A DNA stretch of 64,000 nucleotides from Paramagnetospirillum marisnigri. GTDB lineage: Bacteria > Pseudomonadota > Alphaproteobacteria > Rhodospirillales > Magnetospirillaceae. The notes beneath the pieces were generated by a model. That model saw only the letters and a program-made list of their open reading frames with translations, had not been told where the DNA came from and ran no database searches. The stretch spans positions 1-64,000 of the forward strand of contig NZ_LWQT01000044.1 of the NCBI RefSeq assembly GCF_001650715.1, read 5' to 3'. The translations under genes and the position numbers were made by a program. Below are positions 16,111 through 23,668 of the stretch, one piece after another. How positions within the stretch are numbered: the first letter of the stretch is position 1; each line of letters starts with the position of its first letter.

Positions 16111-16650
16111 TTACCTATACTGAACGTTGATGTTTCTTCCCGTGGCGTTGATCGTTACCGGGCAGGGCCGTGCGGGAGAGTTGTTGACAAGGCAGTGATT
16201 TGGCCATTCCTGCGCGCCACCAGGATGCATTTGGATCCCAGTAATCCCGCCGCAGTCAAAAGCGCCATTGGTTGTTAATGTTCTGATTATCGACTGACCT
16301 GGCCCAATCTCCCCCATTTCAATCCATCCTTCTTGAGGCTGCCCATACTTATTTATAGGGGTGATGGCAAGGCTGCGAATATTAATGAATGAGTTGGTGT
16401 CATTTCTAATTTGGGCATTTGTTTTACACGCCATCTCGCTCCCTCCCCCAAATTTAGGGTAGGTTTCGACGTAGAACATTACCGATAGAGAACCGATGGA
16501 ATTTATCCCGGCGGGCTTCAATGACAAAGGGGTGCCAGCGACTCCACCTCCAATCGCTTGTCCAAGGATTTGCCCCAGCGGATTATTCTGCTGAGCAAAG
16601 GCGGCCACAGGCAAAGCCACGGCGATAGCGGCCAATATAAGAGACCTCAT
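16111..16650 (-). CDS. Secreted protein of unknown family
   Basis: 179 aa with a clear Sec signal peptide (MRSLILAAIAVALPVAAFA, cleavage near AFA-QQ). The mature part has four to five Cys and an all-beta look (SVMFYVETYPKFGGG, FINIRSLAITPINKYG, GQSIIRTLTTNGAFDCGG). No family recognised. ATG 16650 is preferred over 16656 because AGGGG sits eight bases in front of it. First gene of the AT-richer cluster, 101 bp before the lipoprotein gene. The set of two envelope-anchored and two exported proteins suggests surface modification of the host. Confidence 0.7.
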   Translation of the reverse strand: MRSLILAAIAVALPVAAFAQQNNPLGQILGQAIGGGVAGTPLSLKPAGINSIGSLSVMFYVETYPKFGGGSEMACKTNAQIRNDTNSFINIRSLAITPINKYGQPQEGWIEMGEIGPGQSIIRTLTTNGAFDCGGITGIQMHPGGAQEWPNHCLVNNSPARPCPVTINATGRNINVQYR

Positions 16651-16897
16651 TTGCATCACCCCTGCATAGATACCAAATTCATCGAGAAGAATGACTCGGT
16701 GTGAGGTCATTGGCAATATTCAACACCAAAAATGACTGATTTTGGAGTCAAGTTTAAGTGTTCGCCTGTAGGTTAAGTTGGGTTCTCGAGATAGTAGGGT
16801 GGCGCCGCCTTTGAGGCATTGGTCGCTAATTTTTTCATGTTGATTGTGAAAATTATCTCAGAAATACCGGAAACGACACTACGTCTCTCAAGATTGA

Positions 16898-16933
16898 AGG
16901 GCGCATTTAGGCAAATAGGACAGGCCCATTTGC
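16898..16933 (-). other. oriT: Candidate IncQ/RSF1010-type oriT
   Basis: Read on the minus strand, an imperfect inverted repeat GCAAATGGG-cctgt-CCTATTTGC (16933-16911) is followed after one base by TAAATGCGCCCT (16909-16898). The RSF1010 nic region, as I recall it, is an inverted repeat followed by TAAGTGCGCCCT, so 11 of 12 core bases agree. The site is 41 bp upstream of the MobA start. Core identity, adjacent hairpin and neighbouring cognate relaxase all agree. Confidence 0.75.
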
Positions 16934-16973
16934 GTGCGCCTCCCGCCTACCGGCGGTCGATCCGGGGTGCGCC

Positions 16974-18110
16974 GTGGCGATCTACTCTTTCAGCGTCAAA
17001 CCGCTTCCGGTCGGCAAGGTCGGCCCGGCATTGGCCTACCAGACTCGCCAGCCGATGCGACTGGATGGCGAAACTTTCCGGCCCTCCAAGACCGGTGGCT
17101 TGATAGCCGAGGGCGTCGTGTGGCCGCCGGGCGTTTCCGGCGACCTGATCGTGGGCGGGCGAGATGCCCTATGGGCCGCCGTGCTGGACGGCGAGCGCGT
17201 TCGCAAGCGCGGGCCGCGACAAGGCGACATCCGGCGACGGGCCGTGGCGGGTCGCACGGCCATCGCGGCTCTTCCGCATGAACTGTCCGCCGCCCAGCGC
17301 CATACGCTGGTGGAGGAATTCTCACGGGAGATCGCGGACAGATACGGGTGCGCCGTTGATTACGCGCTCCATGCTCCTGATGCCGCCGGAGACCACCGCA
17401 ACCATCATGCCCACATCGCCCTGACCGAACGGGTAATCTGCGGCGATGGAACCGGCCCGAAAATAAGAGCTTTCGGCGGTAGCGACCGAGCCGAGGAACT
17501 GCGTCGGATACGACAGGCGTGGGAAGACTGCTGCAACCGCCATCTCGCACGCGCCGGGGTCGTGGATCGGATCGACGCCCGGTCTTTGGCGGCGCAGGGT
17601 ATCGCACGACGCCCCACCCGGCACCGTGGCCCCGGACAGACCGCTATCGCCCGCAAGCGCCCGGATGTGTCGTGGGCGGTGGCCATGGTGCCCCACGACA
17701 GGCGAGCCATGCGACACGACTCCCGCACCGCCGTCTTGGCGCTCGCCCGCGCCGTCCGGCTCGCCGATGACGAAGCCTCTCGGCTGGCCGCATGGAAGGC
17801 ATTGCTCGCCAACTCCCGCGACGCCATCAAAATGGGTCTCGCCCAAGGCGACGCGCTGGAACTGGCTAAATGGGCGCAGCGAACTGAGGCCCCAGCGGAC
17901 GGTCCAAAACCTCCGGCACGGTCCTCCGGCACTCGTCTCGGCCGACACGTCGGCCATGTGCTGGCTGAAGCCGCCAAGCCAATCAGCGATGCGCGTGTCG
18001 GAAAGATCGAGGCCGAGAAAGACCAGGCAGACGGACTGGACCCAATCCTTACCGCACTGACTGCCGCGAGCGTGGAGGCGCGGCGGCTCCTCCGCCATCG
18101 GGCACGGTAA
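16974..18110 (+). CDS. mobA: MobA/MobL relaxase (MOBQ type)
   Basis: 378 aa. Nicks oriT and leads the strand during conjugative mobilization. The N-terminus MAIYSFSVKPL matches the MobA family start MAIYHL(T/S)xK. Tyr22 aligns with the nicking Tyr of RSF1010 MobA. The metal-binding three-His motif is HRNHHAHI at residues 141-148. The C-terminal 150 residues are helical, with no primase domain, so this is shorter than full MobA. It needs a helper conjugation system; none is encoded here. An oriT-like site lies 41 bp upstream. It overlaps the end of the convergent 18049-18492 gene by 62 bp. Confidence 0.9.
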   Translation: MAIYSFSVKPLPVGKVGPALAYQTRQPMRLDGETFRPSKTGGLIAEGVVWPPGVSGDLIVGGRDALWAAVLDGERVRKRGPRQGDIRRRAVAGRTAIAALPHELSAAQRHTLVEEFSREIADRYGCAVDYALHAPDAAGDHRNHHAHIALTERVICGDGTGPKIRAFGGSDRAEELRRIRQAWEDCCNRHLARAGVVDRIDARSLAAQGIARRPTRHRGPGQTAIARKRPDVSWAVAMVPHDRRAMRHDSRTAVLALARAVRLADDEASRLAAWKALLANSRDAIKMGLAQGDALELAKWAQRTEAPADGPKPPARSSGTRLGRHVGHVLAEAAKPISDARVGKIEAEKDQADGLDPILTALTAASVEARRLLRHRAR

Positions 18111-18492
18111 AGCCAGCGGATTGGATTACCAGCAGAACCAGTTGCAGTTCGGCTGCTGTCAATTCTCCGAACGCCCCGTTGCAATGCCAGCGGTGGAGAT
18201 ATGCCGCCAGCCGCGCTCTGTTCTGGATCGGGATGCTTGAGTCGCGCAGTTTGTCGAGAGCACCGGGCAACATCGCCGCGACGCGGTTGCCGACTGTGTA
18301 TTCCACGTTTCGGCGCTGCGCTACCCACCATTCTGGACGATTTGCCCATCTTTGGGCGTCGGTAATCCCGCCGTCGGCCCAGAATTCGGCATCGCCCGGC
18401 CCTTCGTCCCATGGGATGGGACGGCGCATTGCGGCGGTTAGGCTGCGTTTGGACTGTGGTTCGGATGCATTGGGTTGTGCGTGGTGGTCCAT
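18049..18492 (-). CDS. Hypothetical protein of the mobile element
   Basis: 147 aa. The start at 18492 is set by GGAGG seven bases upstream (in CGGAGGACACC); the 199-aa longer frame is not supported. The sequence is Trp-rich in the middle (PIPWDEGPGDAEFWADGGITDAQRWANRPEWWVAQRRN) and then helical, without a known motif, membrane segment or signal peptide. It is convergent with mobA and overlaps its 3' end. An accessory role in mobilization or replication is possible by position only. Confidence 0.6.
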   Translation of the reverse strand: MDHHAQPNASEPQSKRSLTAAMRRPIPWDEGPGDAEFWADGGITDAQRWANRPEWWVAQRRNVEYTVGNRVAAMLPGALDKLRDSSIPIQNRARLAAYLHRWHCNGAFGELTAAELQLVLLVIQSAGFTVPDGGGAAAPPRSRQSVR

Positions 18493-18588
18493 GGTGTCCT
18501 CCGTGAGCGGTTGCCTTCCATCAAGACATAGGGCGACCTTCAAGGCCGGGGAGGGGCACCAAAATGATCGTCGTCTGATTTTCGGCTG

Positions 18589-18609
18589 GTCATGACCCCA
18601 GTCATGACC
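18589..18609. repeat. Paired GTCATGACC palindromic repeat (copy 1)
   Basis: Two GTCATGACC units separated by CCA, 12-bp period; the first is within the palindrome GGTCATGACC. The identical 21-bp arrangement recurs at 20792-20812. It lies in the 300-bp divergent intergenic region 18493-18792, so it may be an operator or replication-initiator site. Confidence 0.55.
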
Positions 18610-18753
18610 CTGGCAATCATGCATTGACGGAGGCTTGACGTGCCTCAAAGAGCAATCAAAACATGAAAAACAATATTTTTAATCTACCCATTGCGATGAG
18701 CATTCACGACATCTTCTCCTATGTAAGCAGATGGAATACCCACTGCAAAACCA

Positions 18754-18775
18754 TGTCAGGACAACCGTCCTGACA
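18754..18775. promoter_or_regulatory. Perfect inverted repeat upstream of 18793 gene
   Basis: TGTCAGGAC (18754-18762), loop AACC, GTCCTGACA (18767-18775). It ends six bases before the CGGAG ribosome binding site of the gene at 18793. It could be a repressor operator or a leader hairpin. Confidence 0.5.
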
Positions 18776-18792
18776 ATGAACGGAGAACAATT

Positions 18793-19314
18793 ATGAACAG
18801 CACTGTCACCGCAGAAATGCATCTGGAACTCGGCACAATGAGCACCCCAGGAGCCGCTGACGACACATCCGCGAACCTGCCCCTGCATATCGCCGAGACC
18901 ATAGAGGAGGCTGAGGCCATGGGGCCGTCCTCGGTCTTGGTCGATGACGCGCTCGACGATGACCGCCTCGCCCGAGGCGGGGTGGTTCCGGTAAAGGCGT
19001 ATCTCCGGACGAAGGCAAGCGCGGAAGCGCTTCGCCAACGACGAAAACGCGAGCGGCAGGCGGCCAAGGGGACCAAGCAGGTCGCGGTTGCGGCTCCGTC
19101 TGATGACGCCAGCCGGGACGCCATCAAGGTCTTCGCCGCCGCCATGCGCGACAGCGTTCTCGCCCCCGATACTGTCCGGCGGCTGGTCGAGGCTGATCCC
19201 GCCTTCGTTCAACAGGCTATTACCTTGGAGCCGGTCATGGTCATGCGTCTGGGCGAGGTTCTGCGCCATGGAGGCATCCGCGCCCGCATGGTTCGCGGCC
19301 TTCTCCAAGCCTGA
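18793..19314 (+). CDS. Hypothetical protein of the mobile element
   Basis: 173 aa, start ATG with CGGAG upstream. Acidic first half, then a very basic helical segment (residues 77-97, SAEALRQRRKRERQAAKG) that could bind nucleic acid, then a helical C-terminus (TVRRLVEADPAFVQQAIT). No family recognised. It is divergent from the 18049-18492 gene and precedes the replication ATPase gene. A regulatory or accessory replication role is plausible from position and charge only. Confidence 0.6.
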   Translation: MNSTVTAEMHLELGTMSTPGAADDTSANLPLHIAETIEEAEAMGPSSVLVDDALDDDRLARGGVVPVKAYLRTKASAEALRQRRKRERQAAKGTKQVAVAAPSDDASRDAIKVFAAAMRDSVLAPDTVRRLVEADPAFVQQAITLEPVMVMRLGEVLRHGGIRARMVRGLLQA

Positions 19315-19340
19315 TGCCGGTAGATAATCGGCTTCTTCCG

Positions 19341-19368
19341 CCGCCGCGGTCTGGAAAGACTGCGGCGG
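19341..19368 (+). terminator. Hairpin terminator after 18793 gene
   Basis: CCGCCGCGGTCT (19341-19352) pairs with AGACTGCGGCGG (19357-19368) with one G-U, closed by a GGAA tetraloop. The T run is weak (CTCTTATT), so it may be Rho-assisted. The 253 bp of 19315-19567 hold no convincing gene. Confidence 0.5.
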
Positions 19369-19567
19369 CTCTCTTATTGGCTGCTGACGCTCTGCTGACG
19401 CATCAGAATGACCAGAAACCCCAGGACTTCCGCGGGTATAAGCCCAGATTACCGACGCTGACGCCACCCCTCAAAAATAATTCGCGCCGGGGGCTGGGCG
19501 GCTGCTGACATGGCCCTATGTCGACGTCTGCGGGCACTTCCGTCCGCAACGAATGGGGGACGCCAAA

Positions 19568-20848
19568 ATGAGGAAGAAGACGCAGACCAAGGTCGAGAAA
19601 GACGACCCAAGGCAGTTGGACCTTATCGCGCTGATCGAGGCCGGCGGCCTGACCGGCGAACGCCGGGAAGCGCTCCGGGGGATACTCGCCACCACGGCCA
19701 CGCCAAGGACATGGCGCGGCGACACCATTATCCCGCCGGGTTCATTGCTGGACAGGGTGGTCGATCTGTTTGCGCGCACCACCGATTTCCCCCTCGAACT
19801 CCCGGCGTTTGTCGTGCTCCATTCCTTGGCGGCATATCTGCTGGACAAGGGCGTTGAGGCCAGGGTGGCAGGAAGCCGGGTTCAGCCTGACCTGTGGTCG
19901 GTGCTGCTTGCCCCAAGCGGGGCGGGCAAGACCAAGACGGTCTCGGTCATTGAGCGGGTCATGCCCCTGCGGCTATTCCCGGAAGCGGCATCCGCAGCGA
20001 AGTTCATGGAGGCCCTTGCCGAAAACAACCGCGCGGCATGGTTTCAAGATGAGTGGGCGCAGACCTTGAAACGGATCGAGACCCAGACCTATTGTGAGGA
20101 ACTCAGGGAATACCTGCTCAAGCTGCACGACGGCAAGCCACTGGCACGGCGCACCGTCAAGGGGAGCATTGAAATCAATGATCCGGCCTTGGTCATCCTT
20201 GGCACCACCGTCCATGACACATTCCTCGACAACGTATCGGCAGAGTCGATGCTTGACGGCTTCTCCCAGCGCTTCGGCTTCATCGTTGGCGAGGCCGATC
20301 CGAACCGGACGCCGGACATGTTTCCGATTTACCGGGTCGAGGAATCGGACAACCTAGCACCGCTTCATATCGCGTGGAAAGCCATCGCCGCCCTGCCGCT
20401 GCACCCTGAATACGTCGTCTCGCCAGAGGCGGAGGCGGCATTCGCGAATGGATTTCAGCACCAGTTCCAGCAGAATCGGGAAATGCCTTCATCGTTTTTT
20501 CGCCGGGTCATGTGGCGGGCGTTCAAATACGCCTTGGTCTATCACGTCCTGCTGGGCAAGGCCGATCCGATTGTCGATGCCGAGGACATCGGCTGGGCAG
20601 TTCGCGTCGCCGCCATGCACTTGGCCGACGCCCGGCGACTGCTGGACGGCTACCGGCTGACGGAGTTGGAGGCACTGATCGTCAAGGCCGAGACGCTTCA
20701 AGCCCGCCTTGGCCGCCGTCCGACCAAGCGCGAGTTGGTCTCCGGCGTCCGCGGAATTCGCAACGGGGCCATGGCGAACTTTGTGCTAGAAGTCATGACC
20801 CCAGTCATGACCGGCAACGCTTCCAACGTTCAGAGGGTGGCGGCGTAA
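19568..20848 (+). CDS. DUF3987-type replication ATPase/helicase
   Basis: 426 aa. The Walker A motif APSGAGKT lies at about residues 114-122, in an N-terminal context (PAFVVLHSLAAYLLDKG) typical of DUF3987 proteins of plasmids and satellites, which are thought to help replicate the excised element. Further DUF3987-like features are WFQDEWAQTL (Walker B-like) and GFSQRFGFIVGEADPNRTPDM. ATG 19568 is preferred because GGGGGA precedes it by seven bases; an ATG at 19553 is in frame. The end of the gene carries the second copy of the GTCATGACC pair. Confidence 0.75.
   Translation: MRKKTQTKVEKDDPRQLDLIALIEAGGLTGERREALRGILATTATPRTWRGDTIIPPGSLLDRVVDLFARTTDFPLELPAFVVLHSLAAYLLDKGVEARVAGSRVQPDLWSVLLAPSGAGKTKTVSVIERVMPLRLFPEAASAAKFMEALAENNRAAWFQDEWAQTLKRIETQTYCEELREYLLKLHDGKPLARRTVKGSIEINDPALVILGTTVHDTFLDNVSAESMLDGFSQRFGFIVGEADPNRTPDMFPIYRVEESDNLAPLHIAWKAIAALPLHPEYVVSPEAEAAFANGFQHQFQQNREMPSSFFRRVMWRAFKYALVYHVLLGKADPIVDAEDIGWAVRVAAMHLADARRLLDGYRLTELEALIVKAETLQARLGRRPTKRELVSGVRGIRNGAMANFVLEVMTPVMTGNASNVQRVAA
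20792..20812. repeat. Paired GTCATGACC palindromic repeat (copy 2)
   Basis: Same two units with CCA spacer as at 18589-18609, here inside the end of the DUF3987 gene where it encodes VMTPVMT. Exact conservation of non-coding and coding copies argues for a binding site. Confidence 0.5.
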
Positions 20849-20879
20849 GCCGCCCCACTCTGCGGCTCCTACGTTTTTT
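20848..20879 (+). terminator. Weak terminator between convergent genes
   Basis: AGCCGC (20848-20853) pairs with GCGGCT (20862-20867); six T residues follow at 20874-20879 after a six-base gap. It overlaps the end of the convergent integrase gene. Confidence 0.4.
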
Positions 20880-22584
20880 CAATGAGCCCAAGGTCGAGGC
20901 CGTAGGCGGCGTAGTCCAACCTCTCGATCTGCTCAGCAAGGGCGGCAATACCGTAATCGGTGTAGTCGTTCGTTTGCTGTGCCCGTTCGAAAATCGGTAA
21001 TTCTTCGTCGTGTCCGGCAAGTGCCGCGACCGTCAGGGCGTCGACATTAGCCCGCGTCCTCATGCTGGTGATGAAGGTGCGCCGCAGGCTGTGAAAGTCC
21101 ATCAACGGCTCGTAGAGTTCGCAGTGCCGCCGATAGTCGGTGAAGTGTGTGCTGTACGTATCGCCCAACTTCTTCATCCGCCCTGTCGGCCTCAACTCGG
21201 GCCAGATGCGCTGCCCCGCCTTCTTATGGTCGAACAGGTCGAGGAAGCCGAACCCCGCCAGCACCGAATGGACTGGCACCCGTCGAATGCTGTTGGCCGT
21301 CTTGACGCGCCGCTCCCCCTCGCCGTGGATGTGGATGAAGCGAAAGCCGCTGGAATCGGCGACGAGGTCTTCGTGGTGCAGTTGGGCCAGTTCTTCCAGC
21401 CGGGCGCCGGTCCAGAGAGCCGTAATCGGTAGCCACCAATAAGCATCACGATAGATGTGGTCGCCTTCCTTGTGCCGCTTTGTGAAATCCTCCGGCCTGC
21501 TCCCCGTTCCCTGCCAGATGGGTGTGGCGAACAAAAGGTTGAGTTGCTCCATAGGCCACGACTTGCGCTTTTGAGCCGAAGGCACGCCTTTGCTCAATTT
21601 GATGCCATCAAACATCTCGTCGATGGCGTCGCTGGTCGTGAAGTTGAGATGCCGCCGCGCCGTGTTGAAGAAGCCCTTCACATGCTGGACATGCTTGCCG
21701 ATGGTTGTTGCGCTCAAAGTCATCGGCCCGCCCGCCTTCTCCGACATGCGGGCAGCCTTCGCAAACAGATCTTCGATGGAAGCGGATTTGTCGCTCGGCG
21801 ATTTCCCTAGCGATCTTGGGAGGCGTTCTAGTATCAGGACATAATTGAGGATATCCGTCCGCCCGTAATCCGCCAGACGTTTGTCGCCGGTGATCCGGGC
21901 GAACAGGGAAATGAAATTCACAATATGGCGTTGGCTGTCATCAGCCAGCCGCTTCTCCTTGGTGTAGGTATCGGTCAGAAACTGCATCACCGTGGGCGTG
22001 GTGGCGCTATGACGCGGCAGGCCGAGCCGACGGCTCAGCGCGGCGACAATCGCCTCGCCCTGTCCGACGATAGCTGAACCTTCCAGTTCGTCTTTCTGTC
22101 GTTGCAGGTCGTCTCGGTCTCGTTGCAGGCCAACCACGCCGTCGCGCACTTGCTCCAACTGTTTAAGTCTATCTTCGGAAACTGTTTCGGCTAAATGGCC
22201 GAGCAGAACCCCGCATTGCTTTCCCAACTCGCGGGCAGCCTTTTCAGCCTTCTCGCGTCTTCCCTGTTCCTGCTCCATTTCCCGAACGGCAGCGGTGGCG
22301 AGGTCAAACAAATCCCCGATGGCGGCTTCGCGGTCGCTGGGACTCATTGCCGCTAGTTGAGCGAGCCATTCCTCCTTGGTGTCCGCCATCCCTCTCAACC
22401 CCTCGAAGATATCCAGGACGCGGCCATATAGGCGATGCGCACGCCACTTGGCCTTCCTTGGACAGGCCGTCGCCAATGAGCGATGGATTTCCCCCCGTCC
22501 GATGACAGGGACCAAATCAGAGGGCACGCGGCAGCGCAAGTGGTAGATGCCGCCCCGGCGCAGGGTATGCTGGACAACCGGCAT
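20869..22584 (-). CDS. int: Site-specific tyrosine integrase (DUF6538 N-terminus)
   Basis: 571 aa. The N-terminus (MPVVQHTLRRGGIYHLRCRVP) is the DUF6538 domain common in tRNA-targeting integrases. Residues 90-190 form a coiled-coil-rich segment. The catalytic domain has Arg in TGARLEEL (near 390), HSLRRTF (near 497), GHDE (near 522) and the Tyr in TNDYTDYG (near 540). It starts 101 bp from the 3' end of tRNA-Gln and reads away from it, the usual layout. It probably catalyses integration and, with an unseen factor, excision of the element. No excisionase gene was recognised. Confidence 0.93.
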   Translation of the reverse strand: MPVVQHTLRRGGIYHLRCRVPSDLVPVIGRGEIHRSLATACPRKAKWRAHRLYGRVLDIFEGLRGMADTKEEWLAQLAAMSPSDREAAIGDLFDLATAAVREMEQEQGRREKAEKAARELGKQCGVLLGHLAETVSEDRLKQLEQVRDGVVGLQRDRDDLQRQKDELEGSAIVGQGEAIVAALSRRLGLPRHSATTPTVMQFLTDTYTKEKRLADDSQRHIVNFISLFARITGDKRLADYGRTDILNYVLILERLPRSLGKSPSDKSASIEDLFAKAARMSEKAGGPMTLSATTIGKHVQHVKGFFNTARRHLNFTTSDAIDEMFDGIKLSKGVPSAQKRKSWPMEQLNLLFATPIWQGTGSRPEDFTKRHKEGDHIYRDAYWWLPITALWTGARLEELAQLHHEDLVADSSGFRFIHIHGEGERRVKTANSIRRVPVHSVLAGFGFLDLFDHKKAGQRIWPELRPTGRMKKLGDTYSTHFTDYRRHCELYEPLMDFHSLRRTFITSMRTRANVDALTVAALAGHDEELPIFERAQQTNDYTDYGIAALAEQIERLDYAAYGLDLGLIEKT

Positions 22585-22613
22585 TGGGGTCTCCGTGGTT
22601 GCTCCACGGGACT

Positions 22614-22634
22614 GCTACACAAGGGTGCTACACA
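22614..22634 (+). repeat. Paired GCTACACA repeats (right arm-type sites)
   Basis: GCTACACA at 22614-22621 and 22627-22634, spacing 13 bp, identical in layout to the left pair. They sit between the integrase start and the core, as arm-type integrase sites do. Confidence 0.6.
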
Positions 22635-22707
22635 CGCCCGGATCGGGGGTGGCGAAAGGCGCGGATTTCCTTGTGAGAGAGAGTTGGCTGGGGCGCCAGG
22701 ATTCGAA
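22621..22707. repeat. attR: 87-bp direct repeat ending in intact tRNA-Gln
   Basis: Partner of 13204-13290. The 26-bp perfect core (22682-22707) is the 3' end of the complete tRNA-Gln gene, so the element restores the tRNA on insertion. Confidence 0.9.
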
Positions 22708-22759
22708 CCTGGGAATGCCGGTACCAAAAACCGGTGCCTTACCGCTTGGCGACGCCCCA
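22685..22759 (-). tRNA. tRNA-Gln(TTG)
   Basis: Complete minus-strand tRNA: acceptor TGGGGCG/CGCCCCA, anticodon stem CCGGT/ACCGG with loop TTTTGGT giving TTG, T arm CCAGG-TTCGAAT-CCTGG and encoded CCA at 22685-22687. Integration target of the element on its left. Confidence 0.95.
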
Positions 22760-22807
22760 CCAGCGCGGGTCGGCACCATAATCCGAACCGCGATGGGTTT
22801 CAACGCC

Positions 22808-23662
22808 CTATCCCAGCAAAGGCGCCGGGGCGATCCACCAACCGGGATGGGTGGTCTGGAGCGAGGCGGCGGCGGCGCGGGCCTCGGCCTCCTCGGCGTA
22901 AAGGCCGAAGCAGGTGGCGCCCGATCCCGACATGCGGGCCAGCAGGCAGCCGGGCCCGGCGGCGATGGCGGCAAGCATCTCGCCCACCACCGGTTCGATG
23001 CTGATGGCGGGGGGCGTCAGGTCGTTGCGCCGGGCCGCCAGGGCCTCGGCCAGGGCCTTGGCGTCGGCGGGGCTTTCCGTCAGGGGTTCGGCGGCGGAGA
23101 ACGGCCCGGTGCGAGCCTTGAACACCGCTGGGGTGTGCAGCGGCACCATGGGATTGACCAGCACCAGCCAAGCGGGGGGCAGGGGGGGGGCGGGTTCCAG
23201 CACCTCGCCGATGCCGCGCATGCGGGTGGGGCGGCCCGACAGGCAGACCGGCACGTCGGCGCCGATGGACAATGCCAGCGCCGCCAGCCGTTCGGGGGCA
23301 AGCTCGACCCGCCACAACTGCATCAGGCCGGTCAGGGTGGCGGCGGCGTCGGCGGAGCCGCCACCGATCCCGGCCGCCACCGGCAGGCGCTTGGTCAGCA
23401 AGATGGTGGCGCCAAGGCTGGTGCCGGTGGCCTCGGCCAGCAGCCGGGCCGCCTTCAGCACGATGTTCTCGCCCTCGTCCGGGATCAGGGCGGCGGTGGG
23501 GCCGGTGATGTCCAGGGTCAGGGTGTCGGCCGGTTCCATGTCCAGGGTGTCGCCCACCCCGGCGAAGGCCACCAGCGAATCCAGCAGGTGATAGCCGTCG
23601 TCGCGCTTGCCGACCACATGCAGCGACAGATTGACCTTGGCGGGAGCGAAGACAGTGATCAT
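22808..23662 (-). CDS. ispE: 4-diphosphocytidyl-2-C-methyl-D-erythritol kinase
   Basis: 284 aa. Phosphorylates CDP-methylerythritol in the MEP isoprenoid pathway. GHMP kinase family: N-terminal FAPAKVNLSLHVVGKRDDGYH, the ATP-binding PVAAGIGGGSADAAATL at about 90-108, and the C-terminal motif MSGSGATCFGLY. Normal length. It starts 6 bp after the TPR lipoprotein gene and is the last gene before tRNA-Gln. Confidence 0.96.
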   Translation of the reverse strand: MITVFAPAKVNLSLHVVGKRDDGYHLLDSLVAFAGVGDTLDMEPADTLTLDITGPTAALIPDEGENIVLKAARLLAEATGTSLGATILLTKRLPVAAGIGGGSADAAATLTGLMQLWRVELAPERLAALALSIGADVPVCLSGRPTRMRGIGEVLEPAPPLPPAWLVLVNPMVPLHTPAVFKARTGPFSAAEPLTESPADAKALAEALAARRNDLTPPAISIEPVVGEMLAAIAAGPGCLLARMSGSGATCFGLYAEEAEARAAAASLQTTHPGWWIAPAPLLG

Positions 23663-23668
23663 GGCGGG

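Larger units (their letters stand above)
13265..22707. mobile_element. Integrative mobilizable element in tRNA-Gln
   Basis: About 9.4 kb bounded by identical 26-bp cores. It carries integrase, MobA relaxase, oriT-like site, DUF3987 ATPase, three small unknown or dead genes and a four-gene envelope cluster. No type IV secretion genes are present, so it is mobilizable rather than self-transmissible. The cargo segment 14037-16900 is visibly richer in A and T than the core genome around it. Confidence 0.88.

Noticed and set aside
19314-19508. 64-aa frame starting at the stop of the 173-aa gene
   Set aside because: It runs through a strong hairpin, is low in complexity and has no ribosome binding site of its own.
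20869-22584. Prophage instead of a mobilizable element
   Set aside because: No capsid, tail, terminase or lysis genes lie between the attachment repeats, while a relaxase and an oriT-like site do.
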